Source: Chlorella sorokiniana | Lineage: Eukaryota > Chlorophyta > Trebouxiophyceae > Chlorellales > Chlorellaceae | Assembly: GCA_025917655.1 (NCBI GenBank) | Contig: CP084611.1 | Span: 930,001-994,000, forward strand | Direction: 5' to 3' | Length of the DNA stretch: 64,000 bases | Shown: piece by piece, positions 56,423 to 64,000 of the stretch | How the letters are laid out: each line of letters starts with the position of its first letter | Position numbering within the stretch: position 1 is the first letter of the stretch | The notes under the pieces: model-generated | What the model was told of the DNA's origin: nothing | What the model saw: only the letters and a program-made list of their open reading frames with translations | Database searches by the model: none | Made by a program: the position numbers and the translations under genes

Positions 56423-56617
56423 GAGGACCCGCTAGAAGCACACAAGCAGCGGGGAAGGCTGCATGGGCAGCGCAGGCGGCAGCTGAGGGAGACAGCACCA
56501 AGCATAGCCACCATGACTGAGGAGCGTGTGGCCGGGGCTGGTGGGCACCTGGCCATGTGTCACAGCGGCCAGAAGAGCACTTCCCGGCATGCGCGTAATG
56601 CGTGTGGCTGGGGCAAG

Positions 56618-56622
56618 TTACA
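56618..56622 (-). terminator. Putative TGTAA poly(A) signal of SKA1
   Basis: TGTAA on the minus strand, 139 bases after the SKA1 stop. It faces the eS19 signal about 200 bases away. Confidence 0.45.
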
Positions 56623-56760
56623 GCACGAACGTGCAGCAGCCGGCTGGGGTCAGGGTGGTTGAGCAGCGCTGCATGCTAGGCGTCTGCCGTCCTCCTGCCT
56701 GGGCCCGCATGAGGCAGGAGGGCCACCAATAATCGCATGCTGCCAGGGAGGCCAGCTGCG

Positions 56761-57981
56761 CTACTGCTGCGCCCCCGGCACCAGCACGTAGGCCAGGTGG
56801 GTGGCGCCCTCCGCCTGCACCCGCACCTCCTGCAGGCGCCCCAGGTGGCGCAGCAGCGACAGCAGCATCTTGCCGCTCTTGTCCATGCGCACGGCCGTTC
56901 CGTTGCGTAGGTCTGCTTCCATCACCCAGCTGCGCCCTTTTAACTGCTCGTGGGGCTGCGGGTGTGTGTTGGGGGGGCATACAGGGCATGTGCATGCGGC
57001 AGAGGCCAGGGAGAGCAGCTTGAACAGATAAGGCCGCTGTCAGGCAGATGCATGGCGCCGTGGTTTGCGCGAGGCACTTGCGCAGCCCCGCCCCCTCACC
57101 CCCACGTGGAAGGCGAGCCACATGGCGCGCTTCTTGTCAGGCCCCACGGCACGGTTGCGCCGCGCGCTGGCCACCGCCGCCGCGTTGGCCTCCGCCAGCC
57201 CCGCCAGCTCATCAATGGCGGCGTTGACCTTGTCGGCGGTCAGGCGGCCGCGCATGTAAGAGGACACCGAGGACAGCTCGGAGGCAGCAATGTACCTGGG
57301 ACGGGGAGAGTGGCGGTATGAGTGTTTAGGGGTCGTTTCAGTAGAAACCGCTGTAAAGCGGGGTCGAGAGGGCTGAGAGGTTGCTGACGTCTGGCGTCAA
57401 AGCTGTTGCAGGCCAACCTGCGGGGCGCTGGGGGCCGCTTCTTGGGTCCCGCTGCCGCCGCCTCCATGCCCTGCGGTGCTGCTGCGTTTGGTGCAGCTCT
57501 GCTGTTCTCCTTTGATCCTGCCATATCTGGCGATCTCAGGGAGGGCAGATAGGTCGGCAGGTGACCCGCAATGTGCTGCAGGTGTTGCTGCTGCAGCTGG
57601 CAGGCCGCCACCACGGCCTCCACTTGCGGTATTGCCGCCGCCTCGCGCTGCACATACGCGCGAATGTCCCGCAGCTTGTGCTCCAGCGCCCGCACCGTGG
57701 CCTCTATGGCCTCCACGTCCTGGGTGTGCAGGCGGCGGGTGTTGTCTGCGACGGGGGAAGGAGGAGGAGCAGTGCTGTCGGCTCGTGGTGGCAGCCAGCT
57801 GCAACGCAGGCAGCCAGGCGGGCATCGCCATAAAGGCGAGCGGCAGTGTGGGGACGATCTCCACGGACTCTTGCAATTACGGAGGGCTCTAATCCTCACC
57901 ATCTACGCGAAGAAGTGTGGCCTCTCGCAGCTCCGCTACCTGTTGGCTGAAGGCGTGCACCACGGCCTCGAAACTACCCAT
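56761..57981 (-). CDS. SKA1: Spindle and kinetochore-associated protein 1
   Basis: SKA1 couples kinetochores to depolymerising microtubules in mitosis. Four exons: 57981-57900, 57745-57418, 57295-57100 and 56955-56761, 266 residues, no frame break. The N-terminal helices are MGSFEAVVHAFSQQVAEL and RRLHTQDVEAIEATVRALEH with the following coiled coil to HIAGHLPTYLPSL. A basic linker follows (GPKKRPPAPRR). The C-terminal microtubule-binding winged helix has YIAASELSSVSSYMRGRLTA, DKVNAAIDELAGLAEANAAA, HEQLKGRSWVMEADLRNG, VRMDKSGKMLLSLLRHLGRL and EVRVQAEGATHLAYVLVPG. The SSYMRGRLT signature is the plant form. Confidence 0.93.
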
Positions 57982-58659
57982 GGAATCCAAAGCAATTGTC
58001 ACCACAGTGGAATGCGATGCGAGACTCGGCTTGGGAAAGCGGTCCACAAACTTGAACCTGCACCGCTGCGTGTGCTGTGCCGTTCAAGAATGGCCCTGCT
58101 GCTTCCGTGTTGTTCCGGAATGTATATGGTTTGAGGGTAAGGTTGACAAACTTAAGAGCCAGCAGAAACAATCGCAATGAGCAGGGAGCAGAGTGGAAGG
58201 CCGCAGGCTCCTGTCCCGCTCTCGTCGGCTCCAGCGCACAATCGTGTGGGTCGACTCCAACAGTTGCAGGGCTCCATTGAAGGTTGTGCCTACATGAAGG
58301 CCAGATGCATTGATAGTTAATTGTGGCTTCAGTGTCCGCCAATCGCAAGAATGGCGCAGTGTTGGCGCCGGCGCCGCCAGCGAGGGTGCTTCCTCCGCCC
58401 TCGAGTCATTTGGACGACTGGGGTGGCAATTGTCCCTCTCTTTGCCTTGATGCCAGCCCTCTACTGATTAGGGTATTCTTGACAGGAGGTGCGCTGCAGT
58501 CAGCTGGGTGCTGGGTGTATGTGAGCCGGCTGAGTTCCTCAGTCAGGATCACAGGTGTTTGCCGCGATCGTCGCCGGGCATCTATATATAAGCATTGGCA
58601 TGCACCGGCTGATCACTGTGCTCTTCTCCTTCCTTCTGTGCCTCCCAGCAGTGACGCTT
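57982..58659. promoter_or_regulatory. Divergent spacer between SKA1 and pirin
   Basis: About 680 bases. The pirin side has a clear TATA box (58583). The SKA1 side shows none. Confidence 0.55.
58583..58590 (+). promoter_or_regulatory. TATA box of the pirin gene
   Basis: TATATATAAG stands out in this GC-rich sequence. Transcription would begin about 30 bases downstream, near 58615, which excludes the in-frame Met at 58600 and supports Met 58660. Confidence 0.6.
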
Positions 58660-60117
58660 ATGCCCAGCTCTCCCGTTGCCGGACGCTTTAACACCGCCTT
58701 TGCAAGCCTGTACAGCCGCTCTTTTAGCCGCCAGTCCTCATCCAAAGCTGCAAGCAGTTCAGCCGCGGTCGGCAGCAGCACCGCCGCCGTTGCCGACATG
58801 GGCCCGCCGCCAGTGCGCCACATCCCAGCGAGCAAGCTGCACGTCTCCAAGCCCACGCACTGGCTGGAGTCTCGGTTTCACTTTAGCTTTGCCGACTACT
58901 GGAACCCCCAGAACAACAACTTTGGTGCGCTGCGTGTGCTGAACGACGACCTGGTCAAGGCGCGGAATGGCTTCGGGTGAGTGCCGCTCAGCTGTGCTTC
59001 GCCTTGTCTGCTAAACCAAGCCTGCTGCCTTTTGCATCGATCGTATACATCTTGAGGGTCTATCCTTGTCCCAAGGCCTGCAATGGGTGTGTATGTTTGT
59101 CCCTTAACTTGCTGTGGGGTGCATACGCTTGTCCTAACACCTGTGTGGGGGTGACCCCTTTGCGCTACAATTCTGAAGGATTCCTGGCCCTGACGCGCCG
59201 GTTTCTGTGCTGTCCCTGTGCAGTGCGCACCCGCATCGGGATGCGGAGATTTTCTCGTACATTGTGAGCGGAGAGCTGAGCCACCGCGACTCCATGGGCA
59301 ACGGCGAGAGCCTGCCTCGCGGCTGCGTGCAGTACATGTCGGCGGGCACCGGCGTGGTGCACAGCGAAATGAACGAGGGGGACAAGACGTGCCGCTTCTT
59401 GCAGGTGAGGCCGCGCCGCTGCTGCGGCATCCTGGCGGCCGCTGCGCCGCGGAATGCTCGCGCGCCGGGTTTCCGGCTTCCTGCGTTGCAGCTTGGTGCC
59501 CCCTGCGTGGCCATTCACGCAGACCTGGGCTGACCCCGGTGCCTCGTCTCTGCCGCCCGCAGATCTGGCTGACGCCCGACCAGCGCGGACACGCCCGCAG
59601 TACGGCTCGTCGCGGTACGAGAAGCAGGACCGCCACAACCGCCTGCTGCACATCCTGGGCGGCACCGGCTCGGTGCCCAGCTGGGGCCACCGGGAAGGCG
59701 CCTGCATCCGCCTGCACCAGGACGCAAACGTGTTTGTGAGCGAGAGCGACGCGGGGGTGTCCCACGACGTGCCCCTTCAGCCGGGGCGCCAGGCCTACTT
59801 GGTGTGCATTGAGGGCAGCATGGCTGTGGGCACAGCCGACTCGGGTGGGTACCAGGGTCGCTGGCACGCTTGCAGGGCTGTGGTGTGCGGCTGCGGTTTC
59901 AGGGTCACCCAGCAGGCTCTGCCCCATGCTGCAGCTGGCACCCGTCACCAACTCCGGTTTTCTTCACCCCGCTCCCCCTTGCCCTGCTGCAGAGACCAAG
60001 CTGGCTGCCCGTGATGCCGCGGAGCTGGTGGCGGACAAGAAGCCGCTTTACCTGAGCCTCAAGGCGGGCGAGGAGGGCGCCCACTTCATGCTGATTGAGA
60101 TGAAGCGAGCACTCTGA
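58660..60117 (+). CDS. Pirin family protein
   Basis: Bicupin metal-binding protein; relatives act as transcription cofactors or quercetin dioxygenases. Four exons: 58660-58976, 59224-59404, 59563-59844 and 59993-60117, about 301 residues. The N-terminal 40 residues are Ser/Ala-rich and may be a targeting peptide. Metal ligands lie in AHPHRDAEIFSYIVSGEL and AGTGVVHSEMNEGD. Other family segments are SFADYWNPQNNNFGALRVLN, HRDSMGNGESLPRGCVQYM, IWLTPDQRGH, YGSSRYEKQDRHNRLLHIL and HDVPLQPGRQAYLVCIEGS. A frame change at the CCC run 59594-59596 fits one missing C and gives GHAPQYGSSRY. Substrate is not predictable from the sequence. Confidence 0.92.
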
Positions 60118-60306
60118 TCAGCCCCGCAGACCGACGGGCATTTCCAGGCTGGCCCACAGCAGCCTTTCAGTACTGACAGCAACCAGCAGCCTTGAACAGC
60201 AACGCATTGAGCCAGCACTTGCCCAGCGACAGCAGCCAGTCCAATAAGTTGTCCCCGGCCTGCAGGGCCTGTACAACCGTAACCACCTTCGCGTTTTGTC
60301 TTGTCT

Positions 60307-60311
60307 TTACA
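60307..60311 (-). terminator. Putative TGTAA poly(A) signal of galactokinase
   Basis: TGTAA on the minus strand, about 194 bases after the stop codon. By position only. Confidence 0.35.
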
Positions 60312-60404
60312 GCAGCATTGCCAGCCTTATGCCTCTTTACTCATTTTATCTTGCAGCGTGTTGTGCATCAGCTGTCTTCGGTTTCAGGGTCAGATGACTC
60401 TCGA

Positions 60405-60409
60405 TGTAA
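60405..60409 (+). terminator. Putative TGTAA poly(A) signal of pirin
   Basis: TGTAA 287 bases after the pirin stop, close to the galactokinase 3' end. Distance is rather long. Confidence 0.3.
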
Positions 60410-60504
60410 AACAGGAAAAACATGCGCACTCGGTGAGGCCACGAAAACTGTGCTGAAAAGTCGCACCAGCACTCTGCACGGCATTATTGCTGCCAGGATG
60501 ACTG

Positions 60505-63500
60505 TCACAAGCTGAGCGTCAGGATGGCGGCGCCGCTGGCCGGCTTGCTGGCAAACAGGCAGGCGCTGAGGTCCTCCTCCTTGATGCGCCCGCCTCGATC
60601 AAGCCCCGGAAGTAACCCTCTGTGACCTGCGGAGGGCGAGCGGGGGAAGCAGACGGGAACATGTGCGCCGCTGCAGCCGGCTAGCCAGCCCTCCGCAGGT
60701 CTGCGCGCAGCACAGCACAGCTGGGGACCCACAGCAGCGCGGGCAGGCTGTGCCGGCGGTTCTGCCACCCCGCGTTCGCACCTTGCTCATGAAGCCCTCC
60801 ACCTCGCCCTCTCGAACCAGTGACACCGTGCAGCCGCCCCAGCCGGCGCCGGTGAGGCGCGAGCCAATGGCGCCTGCACCCTTGGCCACCTGCACGCATT
60901 GGCACGACATGCCCGTGACTCGGGAATGCAGGTCAGCATGCGAGAGCAGCCGGGCGGAGCAGGCAGACGCTTCCTCCTGCGTGCTTCTTGGCCGGGCCAC
61001 CCAACCTGGAGCCCCTGCAGTGCTGCCTGCGGTTTTTGAACTCCACAGTGTATGCCATAGCCCGCTCTTTCTCAGCCAGCCAGCCAGCCAGTCAGTCAGC
61101 AGTCCTCCCAACCGCCCCCTACCCCCCACCCCCACCCCACACACACTTGTGGCGCGCCCCCACACACGCACCCACCCACCCACCCACCCACCCACACACA
61201 ACCCACCTGCACCAGCGCGTCCAGCTCCGGCGAGGAACACTCGTACAGGTCAGCGCACGAGGCGTGGCTCTCGTCCATCAGCCGCCCCAGCGCAGCCAGC
61301 TGCTCCTCAGGGCCCGCCCCGCCGTGGCACACGTCCCTGCGGCGCGGCGGCAGGCAGGCGGGCGGGCAAGCGAGCGTCGCTGGGCAAGGCTGGGCAGGGA
61401 CGGCAAACAGCGCGCAGGGTGGAAGGGGAAGACGTGCACTTGGCCCTGAACAGCGGGGTCGTGGTGGCATGCTGCAACACTATGCGGCGTCACCGCGAGG
61501 ATGACGGTGCCCTTAGATAAGGGGCAGGCAGCGGCGGACCTGAAGTCGGGCACACGCTGCTTCTCCGCGTAGACATGCAGCGCCCGTTTCTTCAGCTCGT
61601 AGCTGTCTGCAGCAGGGCAATAGCAAAGCAGCGCAATCGAGAGCGAGAGGCGGCGGGCGCACACCTGTCCCCGTCAGAGCTGTGAGGGAGCGCTGGGTTT
61701 TGCTGGCAAACGCAGAGCTTCCCCCCACCCACCCCCTCTCCCCATCGGCAGCGCACCGTTGGCGGCCAGCACACGCAGGGCGGAGGCGTTGTCATGGTAG
61801 AGGTCGGTCAGCTTGACGCCCAGCAGCTCCTCCACCTCTGCGGTGCTGTAGGGGCCTGCGGGGCAGGAGGGGAGGGGTATGAGGAGGAAAGAACAACGTT
61901 GCAGGTGCCCAATTCAGGCTAAGACGTTCCTGCCCATCAATCGGCTCCATGCGCAGACGACTCAGCCGGGACACGCAGGCAAGAGCTGCGCGGAAGTTGC
62001 TGCCAGCAGCCCGCCACGGCTGGCGGGCAACCTCACCGTCGTGCAGCAGCTCCTGCACAGCCGCCTGCTGCGCGCCGCTTGTGCTTGCCTTGGGGCCGCT
62101 GCGTGCATGGGCCCGATTGGGGCAGGTCATGGCCTTGTGGGCGGTGGGAGTAGATGGTAGGAGGGCCGCGGATGCTGCTTCAGCACGTCACGCTTGGCAC
62201 GCGCGTCCCAGCGCTTCCCCACCCCCCACCCCCCCCCACCCCAATCACACCACACCTGTACTTGGCCTCAATGAGCGGCTCGACCTCCTTGAGCGTGATG
62301 ACTTTCCGCGCCGCCTCCTGGCTCTCACCCAGCCGCAGCGCAAGCACACCCGACGCCAGCCTGCACAGCCGGGGGGCAAGCAGTGCACAGGGCATGCTGG
62401 GTTGTACGCTGCCCATGCCTGCCTCCCAAGGTGGCACCCCGCGCCACCCAAACATCCAGAAGGGCAGCTTGTCACCCGCTGTACTCCTCAGGGTTCCATT
62501 GTGCGCGTTCGTTGTGGGCTTTCCGGCGCCAGGCACAGCAGCCACCCGCCCCCGAGCCGCTGGCCCCACCTGCACTCCACCACCCGCAGGTTGTAGTGCT
62601 TGACCGCCGACTCCGCCTTGTTGCTGATGGCCAGCGAGTTGGCCACCACAAACACGGCGCCCTGTGGCAGCCGCACGTCGCTGGCGCGCACCTGCGCCCG
62701 TGTGGGGGGTGGGCCAGGGGGCAGCGCGGCCGGCAGGCCTGTTCAGGCATCGAGCACGATGACGCGCTGGCGAGCGCCGCCCGCCGTGCACAGCCCTGTG
62801 CAGAGGCACCGCTGTGCGAGGGAGGCCTTGCCTGCAACGCTCCAACAAACCGAGACCCTTATTTCCCCGGCAGACCGGTGAACTGCACGCACACACTCCA
62901 ACCCCGCCCGCCGAGGTTGGTGTCACCCAACCAGACATGCGCACACTTCCTCCCGCTCTCGCTCGCTCCCACCCTCCCTTTCCAGGCGACCCGCCCCACC
63001 AGCCCCGCCCGCCCACCGGGTTGAACTCCACCAGCTTGGCGATGCCGGGCATGCCCATCACGCTGATGGCCTGGTCCATGCCGCCGCTGGTCACCCCCAC
63101 GTAGCGCTCGGCGCGCGCCGTGAACTCCGAAACCTCCTGAAGGGGGCGGTGTGGCGAAGGGGGGCAGGTGGGCGCAGCGGCAGCACACAGCGCCAGCGCG
63201 GGGCCCCGGTGCAGCGCCACGTTTCCGACGGACTGCCAGCGCAGCCTGCTGCAGGCCGCGGCACGCGTTGCAGTCCCCCGTGAGATGGCCCATGCCGCCG
63301 CGCGGGGGTCGGCAGCCTCACCCCCTTGGTCAGCTCGATGCCGTGCATGCGCATGACCGCCAGCGCCGAGGCGCACACAATGGCGGCGGAGCTGGACAGG
63401 CCGCCGCCTGCGGGCATGGCAAGGCCAGCGAAACAGGGGTCCCTGCTGCTATTGTCCGCACTTAATGTGTGCTCTCATGCCGCCACCCACCAGCCAGGGC

Positions 63501-64000
63501 ACCAAGCTCCCTTGCAGCAGTGCGCCTCCCTCCCCCGTGCCTGCCGCACGGCCCCACAAGGCGCGTCAGCGAGCAGGGAGGAGGCAGGCAGCCCACCTGT
63601 GGGCACCGTGCCGTGAACCATGACCTGCAGCCCAGCGGGGACGGCGCCGCCACTCCCTTGCCCTCCAGGTGCTCAAACACGCCTTTGTAGGCTGCCAGGA
63701 AGTAGTTGCCCCAGTTGTGCTTGCCCACGTCCACCTCCTGAGCCGTGGCGGAGCCGGGAAAAGGTTGGGGCACGGCGCTCGGCAGGTGCACGCGGGTGCG
63801 TGCAAGCAGGGAGGCACCAGGGGAACCCGGCCCTGGCTGCCGATAGCCGTAGCCCCAAGCAACGGCCGCTCCAGCACCTGCTGCGGATCCACTGAGAACG
63901 TCTTCTCCGGGTAGGAGGCCGCGTCCACATTGCACACCACCAGCTGGCTGCCGCCGCGCCGCACCGCCACCACCGTGTCCTGTCCCGGCGGGGTGGAGGA
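60505..64000 (-). CDS. GALK: Galactokinase, GHMP family, 5' end outside window
   Basis: It phosphorylates galactose to galactose 1-phosphate with ATP. The first visible exon has [20 protein letters not shown], which follows the substrate signature (GxxNxxGEHxDY) that must lie beyond the right edge. Next come [20 protein letters not shown], the ATP-binding motif [40 protein letters not shown] with the catalytic Asp, [77 protein letters not shown], and GHMP motif 3, [17 protein letters not shown]. The last exon ends [10 protein letters not shown] with stop at 60505-60507. Exon layout and motifs resemble plant GAL1 and animal GALK2; substrate preference cannot be told apart here. At least nine introns, several with C-rich repeats. 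Confidence 0.93.
61126..61206. repeat. CACC-type simple repeat in a galactokinase intron
   Basis: Repeated CACCC and ACAC units on the plus strand give a G-rich transcribed strand. It lies just upstream of an acceptor for the exon with the [10 protein letters not shown] segment. Confidence 0.8.

Larger units (their letters stand above)
56312..56760. other. Convergent spacer between eS19 and SKA1
   Basis: About 450 bases with one putative TGTAA signal for each strand and nothing else recognised. Confidence 0.5.
60118..60504. other. Convergent spacer between pirin and galactokinase
   Basis: About 390 bases with two putative TGTAA signals, one per strand, that would make the transcripts overlap. 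Nothing else recognised. Confidence 0.5.

Noticed and set aside
58600-58659. Met 58600 as pirin start, giving a hydrophobic leader
   Set aside because: It lies only 10 bases after the TATA box, upstream of the expected transcription start.

Overview
The window looks like nuclear DNA of a green alga, most likely a trebouxiophyte of the Chlorella type. It is GC-rich, its genes are split by many short GT-AG introns, and it carries a plastid trigger factor, a plastid-type copper ATPase, plant-type AP2 and PHD regulators and putative TGTAA poly(A) signals. No bacterial operon, rRNA, tRNA, CRISPR array or virus-like element was recognised.

Positions 1-13380 are minus-strand and built from related, repeat-rich regulator genes: gene A (runs off the left edge), gene B (3116-6624) and gene E (7000-13380), plus an inverted broken fragment of an E-like gene at 2398-2955. 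Genes B and E, and the plus-strand gene H at 27993-33194, end in the same C-terminal module. E and H also carry several AP2 or AP2-like repeats. This family is the least ordinary content of the window.

From 14218 onward the genes are mostly recognisable single-copy genes. In order they are: a PHD-finger protein (+), an unrecognised low-complexity protein (+), a DUF1348/NTF2-like protein (+), a small multi-pass membrane protein (-), plastid trigger factor (+), the multi-AP2 gene H (+), mitochondrial TAM41 CDP-diacylglycerol synthase (+), a PAA-type Cu-ATPase (+), mitochondrial ribosomal protein mL45 (-), an sn-1 diacylglycerol lipase (+), eIF5A (+), axonemal DRC2 (-), ribosomal protein eS19 (+), kinetochore protein SKA1 (-), a pirin (+) and galactokinase (-, runs off the right edge). 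Genes after 41 kb alternate between divergent pairs sharing short promoters and convergent pairs with short 3' spacers.

Many otherwise sound exons change reading frame, and in every case worked out the change is explained by one missing C or G in a short C/G run. For the PHD protein, trigger factor, TAM41 and pirin, the summed exon lengths become divisible by three only after adding exactly one base. I read this as systematic base loss in the assembly, so broken frames here should not be taken as pseudogenes without further data. Coordinates below are outer coding limits; introns are described in the text.
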